NCBI GenBank assembly: GCA_013152415.1
Contig: JAADGI010000005.1
Location: 16,949 to 80,948, forward strand
Source: Gammaproteobacteria bacterium
Lineage (GTDB): Bacteria; Pseudomonadota; Gammaproteobacteria; HyVt-429
DNA length: 64,000 nt
Reading direction: 5' to 3'
Shown: one piece after another, positions 53,225 through 63,624 of the stretch
Layout of the letters: each line of letters opens with the position of its first letter
How positions within the stretch are numbered: position 1 is the stretch's first letter
Notes under the pieces: generated by a model
The model's input: the letters and a program-made list of their open reading frames with translations, nothing else
Database searches by the model: none
Told to the model about the DNA's origin: nothing
Program-made: the position numbers and the translations under genes

Positions 53225-54503
53225 AGCGGCTTCGCGAACACAATTACGGTCAATTCAGACATTGATGATGCAGCCAGCGTCGGCTCAGTTCCAAATCGCT
53301 GCACATTGAGAGAAGCCATTATTGCTGCGAATACTGACGCGGCAGTTGGAGGGTGTTCTGCTGGAAACGGTTCTGACAAGATCAGATTTCAATCCTCTGT
53401 TACCGGCGTGCATCTTAGCTATGAACTACCCGCCATTAGCAGTGAATTGATGATAGCAGGTCGCAGCCGTAATCTGCCCGTCATTCATGGTGGGGGGTCT
53501 TTTAGAATTTTTAGTGTTGTTTACCCTGCCAGATTTACTTTATCGAGAGTTCTATTGCAAAAAGGCGGGGGACTTGGCGCAAACCCGTTGACACAACATT
53601 CAGGGGGGGCGATGAGCATTGAGACCTCAACTGTAAAAATTAATGAGGTTCGGTTTTTGGCCAATACCGCCGAGCAACTGGGTGGGGCCATTTTCATCGG
53701 CAGGGGGAGCAATGTTGAAATCACAAACAGTAGTTTTGAAGGGAATGCTGTGATCGCTAGCGCCGGTATTTATGGAGGGGGTGCCATAGCGATGGTCGCA
53801 GATGATGGCAGTCTTTCTCTCACCAATACAACTTTCGAAGGGAATATAGCCTCCTTTCCTTCACCAAGTCCTTTGGTTGCCGGACCTCAAGGTGGTGCTT
53901 TATTTATTCGCTCCTTTGGCAACCAAACCGTCTCAGTTTCAATCAAGGGTTCAACCTTTAGTGGAAACAAGGCTGTACACTCTGGTGGCGCCATCAGATC
54001 AGAGTCTACAGGTGCCAGTTCTACACGACCGGAAATTACGATTACCGACTCAACTTTTGTCTACAACACTGCCAATACTGATAACAACCAAGGGGGTGTG
54101 CTAGGAGGAAATGGGGGCGGTATCTCTGGAGAGACTGTATCCATTAAAAATACACTCATTGCCCTGAATGAAGACCTCGACTCCAGCCACCCGGATCTGG
54201 ACAGTGCGGTCACCTCTTTAAGGGTTTAACAGGGTGGGCATCGCCGCTGCATTTGCGGGCCAACCCAGCGACAAGTGGGGGACCGCCACGAGCCCGTTTG
54301 TTCTGAGGGTATTTCCCCTGGCCAATAATGGCGGAATCGGCAAATCACATTTGAGTAATGACAGTGCCATACTGGATGCCGGAAATTGTGTAGCACAAAT
54401 AGATCAAAACGGGGTCAAACGCCCCATTGATGATCCGAATATTGGCAACCCGAGCGGTGGTAATGGTTGTGATATTGGTGCAACAGAGTTCAAGCGGCGC
54501 TGA
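53171..54503 (+). pseudogene. CSLREA-domain, beta-helix surface protein split by an apparent frameshift
   Basis: Signal peptide, ITVNSDIDDAASVGSVPNRCTLREAIIAANTDA, beta-helix repeats; frame changes near 54220 and continues FNRVGIAAAFAGQPSDKWG...PLANNGG...ILDAGNC...GCDIGATEF. Confidence 0.8.
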
Positions 54504-54540
54504 TCCATTTTAACTCTGCCTCAGTTTCGTTGACGGGTGT

Positions 54541-54559
54541 TTGCATCTCTGTGGCAAAG
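54541..54559. repeat. Half-copy of the CTCTGTGGCAAAG repeat end
   Basis: TTGCATCTCTGTGGCAAAG resembles the right end of the 42251-42295 element. Confidence 0.35.
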
Positions 54560-54702
54560 AACTAGAATGACCGCAGACAATCCACACTTTATCTGTTTCC
54601 ATACATACCTGGGTGGGTACGATCACCGGACCCAGTGACTTACATAACCATCAAGCGCCCATTGGTGTGGGCGCGATTGATTTAACGATTCTGGAGAACG
54701 TA

Positions 54703-55140
54703 ATGCGTGCAGGCACTCTATTAACAATATTGGTTCCTTTCCTCGTGATGGCCTGGCCTGTTTCGGCAGAGACCAATAAGCCCCCCGAAGCCAAGGCCGC
54801 TGCCCGGGGGGCCAAGTCTTACGAAAAATACTGCCTGAAGTGTCACGGTGAGCGAGGCGTGGGTGAGTCTGTGGCCCCCTGGGCCAAGAATTACAGCCCC
54901 GCACCGGCCCTGGATCACTCCATGCATAGCTGGCACCACACAGATGAGGCCTTGCTGAAAACGATACTGAAGGGGACAGGTCCAAAAGGCCGCATGCCGG
55001 GCTGGGAAAAGACCCTCACAACAGAACAGGCGCAGGATTTAGTGGCCTATATCAAGAGCCTGTGGGGTGCATGGGAACTATCTTGTCAGGGACCGCGCCA
55101 CATGGCGTGTATGCACGGCGGACAAAGACCAAAAAAGTAA
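54703..55140 (+). CDS. c-type cytochrome, single haem, periplasmic
   Basis: Signal peptide MRAGTLLTILVPFLVMAWPVSA, CLKCH, MPGWEKTLTTEQAQDLVAYIKSLW. Confidence 0.9.
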   Translation: MRAGTLLTILVPFLVMAWPVSAETNKPPEAKAAARGAKSYEKYCLKCHGERGVGESVAPWAKNYSPAPALDHSMHSWHHTDEALLKTILKGTGPKGRMPGWEKTLTTEQAQDLVAYIKSLWGAWELSCQGPRHMACMHGGQRPKK

Positions 55141-55426
55141 TGGCACATCTGCTATTTGGCACTATTGCCATGCCTTACCGTCTGCGAACCTTGTTTACAG
55201 ACAAACCCAACCCCGTCCAGGCCGACAAAACCGCCTATAGCCTAAGGTTACCGCTGTTCGTTTGGCTCGGATTGGCGCAGACGCGATAATTTGCCCGGCA
55301 TTACCCGACCGTATTAGTGGGTTATTAGTGCGCCTAAGTGGCAAAATCTTCCTGCCCCAAGGGTAATGTTATTGCTCGTCCCGCCGATAAATAATACACC
55401 AATGCGCATGCACAGGCGGTTATACC

Positions 55427-56065
55427 ATGGCTCCAAACTCTCAAGCCAACACCGGCGAACACAAGGTCGTTGCTGTCGCCAGCATCGCGGCTGAACTGCA
55501 TGCCGTCATGAAAGTCGCCTGGGGGGTGTCATTGGCAGCAAAAAATGCCAAGGTCATGTCCGCCCAAGCCGGTGAAAAAGCACTCGGGTTTCAACCTATC
55601 ACGAATTTCATTGATGAAATTGCACACCAGGCCATCAGCGGTGTGGGTGAGATTAATGACGAGGCGCTCAAATTATCGCGTATCGCCGTCTACGAACAGC
55701 GGGCCGATGATGCCTACAGGCGATTCAAGTCCGTTATGGAAAAACACAATGGCACCCGTTATATCGGGTCACTGAAAGAAGGCATGCACCGCGCCGAAGA
55801 GAATATGATAGCCAGCCGCACAGAATTTAAAAAATGTGTTAATCGGCTTGTTGTGCTGCTTGATGCGATGGATGAATGTATGCTCTCGGCATGTTCCATC
55901 GCCTCAGTATCGCGCATCGTCACATCCAATACGGGTGAATACCGCACCAACCTGCAGGTAGTCGCCAATGGCCTGCAGGAAGCTGCTATGTACATCAAGA
56001 AGAAGGTATCCGATAGCTACGAACATCTGAGAAGTGCTAATCTCATACCCAACCAACACCGCTAA
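55427..56065 (+). CDS. Soluble degenerate MCP-signalling-hairpin-like protein
   Basis: SLAAKNAKVMSAQAGEKALGFQPITNFIDEIAHQAI resembles the MCP hairpin tip; no TM or HAMP. Confidence 0.6.
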   Translation: MAPNSQANTGEHKVVAVASIAAELHAVMKVAWGVSLAAKNAKVMSAQAGEKALGFQPITNFIDEIAHQAISGVGEINDEALKLSRIAVYEQRADDAYRRFKSVMEKHNGTRYIGSLKEGMHRAEENMIASRTEFKKCVNRLVVLLDAMDECMLSACSIASVSRIVTSNTGEYRTNLQVVANGLQEAAMYIKKKVSDSYEHLRSANLIPNQHR

Positions 56066-56087
56066 TTTCACTCTCTGGGAATAACAA

Positions 56088-56828
56088 ATGAAGGCAACCA
56101 CACTCTATGACCAGGGGCACCAATGGTATATGTACGGCCGTGACCCGGAGAAACCCGATAGCATCATTGATACCAATCAATATATGGTGGTAGCGGGTGA
56201 TCGTGCCATATTGATGGACCCGGGAGGCATTGAGGTATTCGCACCGATGCTGGGTGCCATCCTGCATCACGCCGGGGTGGACCAGATCACGGACCTGTTC
56301 GCCTCCCATCAGGACCCTGACATCATCTCGTCACTGGGCCTGTGGGACCAGGCCCTGCCACACGCCAGGTTACATGCGCCCTGGTTATGGGAAAGTTTCC
56401 TCGCCCACTTTGGTATGAATAACATCGAGTATGTGGGCATCCCCGATGAAGGCAACACCATCAACCTGGGATCCGTTGAACTCGTACTCGTACCCGCCCA
56501 TTACCTGCACGCCTCGGGCAATTTTAATGTCTACGACCCAAAAGCGAAGATACTCATGAGCGGTGATATCGGTGCGGCACTTGAGGCAACCGAGTCACCC
56601 ATTTTTGTCGATGACTTTAATGAGCATATCGACAAAATGAAAATGTTTCACCAACGCTGGATGCCCTCCAATAAAGCAAAAAATGATTGGGTTAGGCGGG
56701 TTCGCGAACTGGATGTAGAATACATGGCGCCCCAGCATGGTCGGATATTCAAGGGCGATGATGTTCAGCGATTCCTCGACTGGTTCGAAGCACTTGAGGT
56801 CGGTGTCGCTATTGAGCAAAAGGGATAG
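56088..56828 (+). CDS. MBL-fold di-iron protein, ODP-like
   Basis: DTNQYMVVAGDRAILMDPGG, FASHQDPDIISSLGLW, PAHYLHASGNFNVYDPKAKILMSGDIGAAL. Confidence 0.82.
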   Translation: MKATTLYDQGHQWYMYGRDPEKPDSIIDTNQYMVVAGDRAILMDPGGIEVFAPMLGAILHHAGVDQITDLFASHQDPDIISSLGLWDQALPHARLHAPWLWESFLAHFGMNNIEYVGIPDEGNTINLGSVELVLVPAHYLHASGNFNVYDPKAKILMSGDIGAALEATESPIFVDDFNEHIDKMKMFHQRWMPSNKAKNDWVRRVRELDVEYMAPQHGRIFKGDDVQRFLDWFEALEVGVAIEQKG

Positions 56829-56858
56829 AATAGATTAGAAATAACCAGGGAAAACCCT

Positions 56859-57266
56859 ATGCCCAACGATATCGCCCAACAGTGGCTACAATCCTCGGCC
56901 AGAACCGCCAAACATATGGACCTCGACGCCCATATGAACCTGATCTCTAAACGTGTCAGCCTCACCGGCGTGCCAGGGTTTGAAAGCATTGGCTACGACG
57001 ACTGGGCAGCCCAGTGTAGACATGAGTTTGAGAACGGGTTGATAAAGGATGTGCGTTATGACGGATTTAAGCCCCTGGGCAAAACCCCCAATCGAATCAT
57101 GTTCAAGACCTGTGAAACCGTGGAAGCCAAAGACGGCACAGTGACGGCCCAGGGTATTGAGGTCCTACTCGAACAGGAGGAAGACGGGGTATGGCGTCTG
57201 CTACAAGAACGGGTCTTGCCAGAAGATGAGGCCAGGCACGACAAACTCATCGCAAGTAAACTCTGA
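56859..57266 (+). CDS. Conserved hypothetical, possibly NTF2/SnoaL-like
   Basis: 135 aa, AKHMDLDAHMNLISKRVSLTGVPGFESIGYDDWAAQCRHEF; co-oriented with the ODP-like gene. Confidence 0.6.
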   Translation: MPNDIAQQWLQSSARTAKHMDLDAHMNLISKRVSLTGVPGFESIGYDDWAAQCRHEFENGLIKDVRYDGFKPLGKTPNRIMFKTCETVEAKDGTVTAQGIEVLLEQEEDGVWRLLQERVLPEDEARHDKLIASKL

Positions 57267-57582
57267 ATATTGAAGACAGCAAAATTAATATCCTATGTCC
57301 CAATAACAATATACACACTGGCAATCATCTCAAGATAGTGGTGATGGCACTTGATCTTTCCCGGCTGAAATAACCCCCCACTCTCTGGCCACATCTCCTG
57401 GGCACCAGAGACCCCGTTTGCTGCAAATCCAGCCCTGCTGTCTGGGGCCCTGGATCGTCCCTTTATTTATACCGTTGGCCCCATTCACACCTAATATTAC
57501 CCACCGGGCACTGGACAACAGCCAGGATTAAGGATTAAATGACCCCCTGGTCAGTTATTGTCAAGGATCCTGGACGCCCAAG

Positions 57583-58224
57583 ATGCACCCGTGCAAACAA
57601 CATTGCCGTTGGCGCCGACGCAAAGAGGCCCGCCCCGAGGAAATTGTGGAGGCGGCCCTGGGCCTGTTTGTGGACAAGGGCTTTAGCGCCACCCGCATAG
57701 CAGAGGTAGCCAAACGGGCCGGCGTCTCCAAAGGCACACTCTATCTCTACTTCGACAGCAAAGAGAAGATTTTTCAAGCGGTGATACAAAATATGATCAC
57801 CCCCATGATTGAAGAAGTTGAGGTCATGGTCAAAAGCTATGACGGCGACACCGAAACCCTGCTTAAAAAAATTGTGCGCGGCTGGTGGGATAGCGTCTGG
57901 GACACTCCCCTTTCCGGTATTTCAAAACTCATTGTATCTGAAGCTGGAAATTTTCCAGACATGGCACGCTTTTATATGGAAAACGTGGTTAAACGGGTAC
58001 GCTATCTGCTCGAACAAATCATTCAATCCGGGGTTCAGAACGGTGAATTTCGTGATGTGGATGTCCCGACCGTAACCCGCCTGCTCATGGCGCCGGTCAT
58101 ACAGGCCTATATTTGGGCCAATTCCCTGCGGCCCTATGATGACCCCCAGGATGGGGATACCTATATTAACCTGCACCTTGATTTATTTTTACAGGGCCTG
58201 AAAAAACACGGACAAGGTGCGTGA
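57583..58224 (+). CDS. TetR/AcrR family transcriptional regulator
   Basis: IVEAALGLFVDKGFSATRIAEVAKRAGVSKGTLYLYFDSKEKIF. Confidence 0.95.
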   Translation: MHPCKQHCRWRRRKEARPEEIVEAALGLFVDKGFSATRIAEVAKRAGVSKGTLYLYFDSKEKIFQAVIQNMITPMIEEVEVMVKSYDGDTETLLKKIVRGWWDSVWDTPLSGISKLIVSEAGNFPDMARFYMENVVKRVRYLLEQIIQSGVQNGEFRDVDVPTVTRLLMAPVIQAYIWANSLRPYDDPQDGDTYINLHLDLFLQGLKKHGQGA

Positions 58225-59681
58225 AAAAAATCACAACCCTCATACTGGCGACATCGCTGTGGGTTCAGTCTGGCCACGCAGACAACCTCACCGTTGAGCA
58301 GGTGTTGCAACAAGTCGTGGATTATTACCCATCTATCAAGGGCGCCACCCTGCAGGTAGAAAAGGCCAGGCAGGATAATCTTCGCGTGCAGAGCCAATTG
58401 GGTTGGCAATTGACCCTGCGGGGTGGGGCCACAAGAGAATATACCCTTTTGGGTACAACGGTAGACACACTCAGCACCGTAGGCAACCTGTCTAAACTCA
58501 CCCGCTCGGGCTCTACCCTGGGGGTACGGGCAGAACACCGACGTGATGAATCCGCGATTACGGTACTGCCCACACTCCCCAATCCCCTAAGCACCACCAA
58601 CGCGGATATCAGTTACCGCGTACCCCTGGGCAAAGGCAAAGGTAATCCTGCTTACGCAGAGGGCTTAACCGGTGCGGGTGTCAACCTGCGCCTGGCCCAG
58701 GCAGAAGAACAGCGCTTATATGATCTGTTGGCATCCCAGGTCATTGATCTCCATTTGGCGGCAAAGACAACCCTGGAGCGTATCCATAATACCAAGCAGT
58801 CACTGGAGCGCAGCCAACGCCTGCAAAAATACATCAAGACCCAGTCCAGGCTCGGCATCGCCGAAGACAAAGACCTGTTACAAGTTGCCGCACAACTGAA
58901 CAATCAACGCGCCCAACTCAAGGCCCTGGAAATGGCCTGGGCACAGCAAGAAATATCCCTCAACCGGCTCATGGGGCGACCCTGGAATTCCACATTTACA
59001 CCCATGCTGGCGACGAATACATCGCTTCCGGATAGGGACATTGATGACTTATTCAAAGAGGTGGCCCAACACAGTCCCTCCCTGGTATCGGCGCAGGCAC
59101 GCATTACACTTGCCGACAGCACCATCAAGACCCAACGGGATTCCCGTAAGGATAAACTTGATCTGGTCATGACATTGGGCAAACGCACCCGCGTGGGCGA
59201 CACCATAGATGGCGGCAGCTATGAGTCCGATAATGTCGGTAGCATTAATATTGAATTTACCCGTTCTCTGGACAAACAGGGATTAAACGCAGAGCTCTAT
59301 CAGGCCCGCCTGGACCGCAGCATTGCCATCCAGGACAGACAACAAGCCCTCAATGACCTGCGCTATGAGCTCGCCAGCTTGTTGGCCGAATTCAAAATCG
59401 GCCAAACTGCCCTGGGGGCCTACCGCATCAGCCTGAAAAGTGAACACGCCAAACTGAATGAGGCCCTGAACCGCTATAAACAGGGCCGCACCGATACTGA
59501 TCAACTGATTCAATTTGAAAATGAATTGTCGGCCACAGAACTGGCCCTGGCACTGCACCGCATCGAACTGCAACGCCGATACTACAGATTGGTGTTGATC
59601 CGAGGACAGCTATGGAAGGGTATCGCACGACCCACGATTACGCTTCCTGCAAAAGACATTGAAGGCAGACAAAAAGGATGA
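58221..59681 (+). CDS. TolC-family outer-membrane efflux protein
   Basis: Signal-like N-terminus, long helical repeats, overlap with the tetR and RND genes. Confidence 0.87.
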   Translation: MKKITTLILATSLWVQSGHADNLTVEQVLQQVVDYYPSIKGATLQVEKARQDNLRVQSQLGWQLTLRGGATREYTLLGTTVDTLSTVGNLSKLTRSGSTLGVRAEHRRDESAITVLPTLPNPLSTTNADISYRVPLGKGKGNPAYAEGLTGAGVNLRLAQAEEQRLYDLLASQVIDLHLAAKTTLERIHNTKQSLERSQRLQKYIKTQSRLGIAEDKDLLQVAAQLNNQRAQLKALEMAWAQQEISLNRLMGRPWNSTFTPMLATNTSLPDRDIDDLFKEVAQHSPSLVSAQARITLADSTIKTQRDSRKDKLDLVMTLGKRTRVGDTIDGGSYESDNVGSINIEFTRSLDKQGLNAELYQARLDRSIAIQDRQQALNDLRYELASLLAEFKIGQTALGAYRISLKSEHAKLNEALNRYKQGRTDTDQLIQFENELSATELALALHRIELQRRYYRLVLIRGQLWKGIARPTITLPAKDIEGRQKG

Positions 59682-62600
59682 GGACCATCATCGGATTTTT
59701 GGTTGACCGTGGACTGGTCGTCAACCTGGTTTCTGTTTTTCTGATCATACTCGGCCTCTACGCCGCGTTGACCATCCACCGCGAGGCCTTCCCCAATGTA
59801 AACCTGGACATGATCCAGGTGAACGTAGTCTATCCCGGCACCTCACCCAAAGAGATCGAACAACTTATTATTACACCCATTGAGCAAGAACTGCGCTCGC
59901 TCAACGGCATCGACAAAATGATCTCCATGTCGTTTCCCAGTTCCGGGCGCATTATTCTTGAGGTCGATGCCGACGCTAACAACCGGGAACGCATTACCAA
60001 CGAGGTCAACCTGGCGATTAACCGTGCCGATCTGCCCAGCGACTTGCGTGAAGACCCCTTAGTAGTGGAAATAGATGGCTCAGTATTTCCTATTATACGT
60101 CTGGCCCTCTCCGCCCCCACCGGTGAACTGGGAGTCAAACGCCTTGGGGACGACATCAAAGACGACCTGCTCAATATTAAAGGTGTGGCCCAGGTCACGG
60201 TACTGGGTGACCGTAAGGCAGAAATCAGGGTAACCGTTGACCCCAAACGCATGGCCGCAGAACACATTTCAGTAGGTGAAATTGCCCGCAGCATCCAAAA
60301 CTGGAACCTCACTGTACCCGGTGGCGACATTGATACCGACGAAGGGCAAAAGGTAGTACGGGTGGTGGGAGAATTTAAGAATCCCAAAGATGCCGCCAAC
60401 CTGGTGTTACGGGCCAATCAGGCCGGTAACGTGCTGCGCCTTGCTGACGTGGCCACCGTCACCGAGACCTTGATCGAACCTACGGTCCACTATGACGTGA
60501 AAGGCGAGGCGGCATTGTCCATGCTGATACTGAAACAATCCGATGCCGACATCATCGACACGGTGGATCGAGTCAGGCAATACGTCACTACAGTGCCTGA
60601 TCGCTATGGCGCTAAGGTTGAAATTACGGCCTTCCAGGACTTCTCACGTTTAGTCCGCCTGCGCCTCGGTGTACTCACCAACAACGGCATGGTGGGGCTG
60701 GTCCTGGTCTTTGTTTCCCTATTACTCTTTTTACGATTCTCGGTGGCCATGACCACCACCTGGGGACTGCCCATCATTTTCATGTCGGGCATCTTCATAT
60801 TGTTCACCTTTGGTGTGAGCCTGAACATGATTTCCATGATGGGCTTCATCATGGTGCTGGGTATGCTGGTGGATGACGCCATTATCATCGGTGAAAATAT
60901 TACCTGGCATATGGAACAGGGCATGAAACCTCGCCAGGCTGCGATCACCGGTGCAGTGGAACTCATCGGCCCGGTGACCACCACCATTCTCACCACCATT
61001 GCCGCCTTCATCCCCATGATGTTTATGACCGGGCTCATCGGTAAATTTATTTTTGCCATCCCGGTGGTGGTCATTACATTATTGACACTGTCCTGGCTGG
61101 AATCTTTTTTGATCCTGCCCAGCCATGTCGCCCACGTTACCCACCCGGACAGGCACCCACCAGAGCGCCGCTGGATCGTGGCCCTGGAAGATCGCTATTC
61201 GGCCTTACTGGCACGGGCGATACGGTTTCGATGGATCACGGTGGCGATTTCCTTTGCGGCCTTGATCGCCACACTGGCCTTGGCCAAGACCATGCCGTTT
61301 CAATTATTCCCCCCCGCCGGGGTAGAGGAATTTGTTGTCCGTGTCACGGCTCCCCCAGGCACCAGTCTCGACACCATGCGCCAACACCTGCGGACAATCG
61401 ACAAAGAAATTCGCAGTCGCGTCGACCCCAAGTATCTGGAATCTACTCTGCAAAAAAGCGGTGATATTTCGGTGGACCTGGGTGACCCCCTGACTCAACG
61501 GGGCAGTCGCTATGGCCAGATTCGCGCCATCTACATCTCTTCGATCAGCCGACCCGAACACGACGCCCTGGAAGAGATGCATCAACTGGCGCAGATCATT
61601 CCCGGCAAATTCCCCAACCTGGATATTTCATTCACTGAAATTCGCCCCGGCCCACCCCTGGGCCGGGCGTTGGAAGCAGAAATATCCAGCTATGACCAAC
61701 AGGCCAGCGAACAAGCCGCACGCCGTTTAATAAAATATCTCAAAACTATCTCCGGGATCACCGCCATTGACAGCGGTCTAAAACGTGGTGACGATGAATT
61801 GCACTTAATTCTAGATCGGGAGTTGGCCACCTACGCCGATGTGGACCTGGCGACGGCGGCACAACACGTCAAGGCCGCCAGTGGTGGCCTGACCGTTTCG
61901 GTGGTTCGCCATGGCACCGAAGAGATTGATGTCACCATTCGCTATCCAGACGACACCAAACACGCACTCAAACAACTTATGGATTCACTGGTGCCCAATA
62001 AACGCGACGGCCTGGTCCCTCTGCACAAGATCGCCCGGCTGGTAGAAAAACCGGGCTACACCACCATCCGGCACAAGGAAGGCACTCGAGTGATTAACGT
62101 GGTCGCCGACACCAATGTGGCCCAACTCACCAGTGTTACGCTCAATGGCCTGGTGCGTGACAACCAGGACAAGTGGCTGGGTGACCTTACTGACAAGGTA
62201 AAAGTGGGCTATGGCGGTGAAGAGGAAAAAAACAGGGAGTCCTTTGTCAGCCTGGTAGTGGCCTTTGGTTTTGCCATGGTCGGTATCTTTTTTATCCTCG
62301 CCATTCAGTTTAACAATTTGAGTTATCCCTTCGTGGTCATGTTGGCCATCCCCTTCGGGGCCATTGGCATCATCGTCAGCTTTTATCTGCACGATCTTTT
62401 TTGGAAACCCATGCCCCTGTCCTTTATGACCAGCCTGGGCATGATTGCCCTGACCGGTGTGGTGGTCAACAGCTCTTTGGTGTTGTTGGTGTTTATTCAA
62501 CGAGCACGCCAGGCAGGCATGGAGGCCCACGAGGCCATCATCAAGGCAGGCCGTCGTCGTCTACGGGCGGTCATCCTTACCGCCATCACCACCATCGTCG

Positions 62601-62830
62601 GCCTGCTCCCCACCGCCTACGGCTGGGGTGGCCTGGACCCCTTCGTCTCCCCCATGGCCCTGGCCCTATCCTGGGGACTGGTGTTCGCCACATTGATTAC
62701 CCTCATCACCATACCCGCCACCCTGGCTGCAGGGTTGGATGTTAAAAACTGGATACGGGCTCATGTCTACCCCGCATGTACCCATGCAGTGGGGCATATA
62801 AAAACCTTGCTGCTTAAGAAACCAGACTAA
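59678..62830 (+). CDS. RND efflux permease (AcrB/MMPL-type)
   Basis: 1050 aa; FPNVNLDMIQVNVVYPGTSPKEIEQLI, GMLVDDAIIIGENI, multi-TM. Confidence 0.95.
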   Translation: MRTIIGFLVDRGLVVNLVSVFLIILGLYAALTIHREAFPNVNLDMIQVNVVYPGTSPKEIEQLIITPIEQELRSLNGIDKMISMSFPSSGRIILEVDADANNRERITNEVNLAINRADLPSDLREDPLVVEIDGSVFPIIRLALSAPTGELGVKRLGDDIKDDLLNIKGVAQVTVLGDRKAEIRVTVDPKRMAAEHISVGEIARSIQNWNLTVPGGDIDTDEGQKVVRVVGEFKNPKDAANLVLRANQAGNVLRLADVATVTETLIEPTVHYDVKGEAALSMLILKQSDADIIDTVDRVRQYVTTVPDRYGAKVEITAFQDFSRLVRLRLGVLTNNGMVGLVLVFVSLLLFLRFSVAMTTTWGLPIIFMSGIFILFTFGVSLNMISMMGFIMVLGMLVDDAIIIGENITWHMEQGMKPRQAAITGAVELIGPVTTTILTTIAAFIPMMFMTGLIGKFIFAIPVVVITLLTLSWLESFLILPSHVAHVTHPDRHPPERRWIVALEDRYSALLARAIRFRWITVAISFAALIATLALAKTMPFQLFPPAGVEEFVVRVTAPPGTSLDTMRQHLRTIDKEIRSRVDPKYLESTLQKSGDISVDLGDPLTQRGSRYGQIRAIYISSISRPEHDALEEMHQLAQIIPGKFPNLDISFTEIRPGPPLGRALEAEISSYDQQASEQAARRLIKYLKTISGITAIDSGLKRGDDELHLILDRELATYADVDLATAAQHVKAASGGLTVSVVRHGTEEIDVTIRYPDDTKHALKQLMDSLVPNKRDGLVPLHKIARLVEKPGYTTIRHKEGTRVINVVADTNVAQLTSVTLNGLVRDNQDKWLGDLTDKVKVGYGGEEEKNRESFVSLVVAFGFAMVGIFFILAIQFNNLSYPFVVMLAIPFGAIGIIVSFYLHDLFWKPMPLSFMTSLGMIALTGVVVNSSLVLLVFIQRARQAGMEAHEAIIKAGRRRLRAVILTAITTIVGLLPTAYGWGGLDPFVSPMALALSWGLVFATLITLITIPATLAAGLDVKNWIRAHVYPACTHAVGHIKTLLLKKPD

Positions 62831-62882
62831 GATCAGGCGCTTCATTATGTTTTAAAAGAATGGAATGATATAGAGTACACCC

Positions 62883-63067
62883 GAATGGCACTTACTTAAG
62901 CCCCCTCTCCCTCCGGGAGAGGGTTGGGGTGAGGGGATAACAACAAAATCTGCTCTTTTTTAGCACTTCCTTCTCTCATCCTAAGCTTCTCCCTGAGGGA
63001 CCTCGGTGTCCCCTTGTGGGGTAGAAGGGACCAGAAAGCACTAAACCCGCTTAAATAAGTGCCATTG
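62883..63067. mobile_element. MITE-like element with TIRs and apparent 11-bp target duplication
   Basis: TIRs GAATGGCACTTACTTAAGC / GCTTAAATAAGTGCCATTG (17/19); flanked by AGAGTACACCC at 62872-62882 and 63068-63078; internal CCCTCTCCCTCCGGGAGAGGG palindrome. Confidence 0.75.
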
Positions 63068-63111
63068 AGAGTACACCCCTAAAGGCATTTCTGAGGTAAA
63101 AGAAAAAGCCG

Positions 63112-63624
63112 ATGAAACTGAACAGCATCGAACAGATATTCCAAGCCCTGAATAGTGCCGATGTACAGTATCTCGTCGCTGGTGGACTGGCCGTAAATGC
63201 ACATGGTTACCTGCGCTTCACGAGTGATGTGGATCTCGTGGTCGCGCTCGAGCCGGATAACATCATCAAAGCGTTCAAAGCGCTAAGGACACTTGATTAT
63301 AAACCTCTGGTACCGATTACCGCAGAACAATTTGCCAACCCCAACATGAGACAGCAATGGATCGACGAAAAGGGCATGAAGGTGCTCAACTTTTTCAGCG
63401 ACCAACACCGCGAAACGGGATTAGACATATTTGTGTACGCGCCCTTCGATTTCGAAACCGAGTATTCGGCCGCCATGCGGGGTGAGTTGTTACCCGGTTT
63501 GTACGCACGCTTTGTTTCTATCCCGGCCCTGATCTGCATGAAGGAGACGGCCAATCGTCCACGTGATGTGGATGACATCCGGCACCTGCGTTGGATACTG
63601 GAGGACCAAAATAGCCATGAGTAG
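63112..63624 (+). CDS. Nucleotidyltransferase-fold protein
   Basis: VQYLVAGGLAVNAHGYLRFTSDVDLVV (GG...DxD-type) and RPRDVDDIRHLRWIL. Confidence 0.85.
   Translation: MKLNSIEQIFQALNSADVQYLVAGGLAVNAHGYLRFTSDVDLVVALEPDNIIKAFKALRTLDYKPLVPITAEQFANPNMRQQWIDEKGMKVLNFFSDQHRETGLDIFVYAPFDFETEYSAAMRGELLPGLYARFVSIPALICMKETANRPRDVDDIRHLRWILEDQNSHE

Noticed and set aside
61985-62530. 181-aa minus-strand ORF opposite the RND gene
   Set aside because: Antisense shadow ORF, very His/Gln/Asp-rich with no start context
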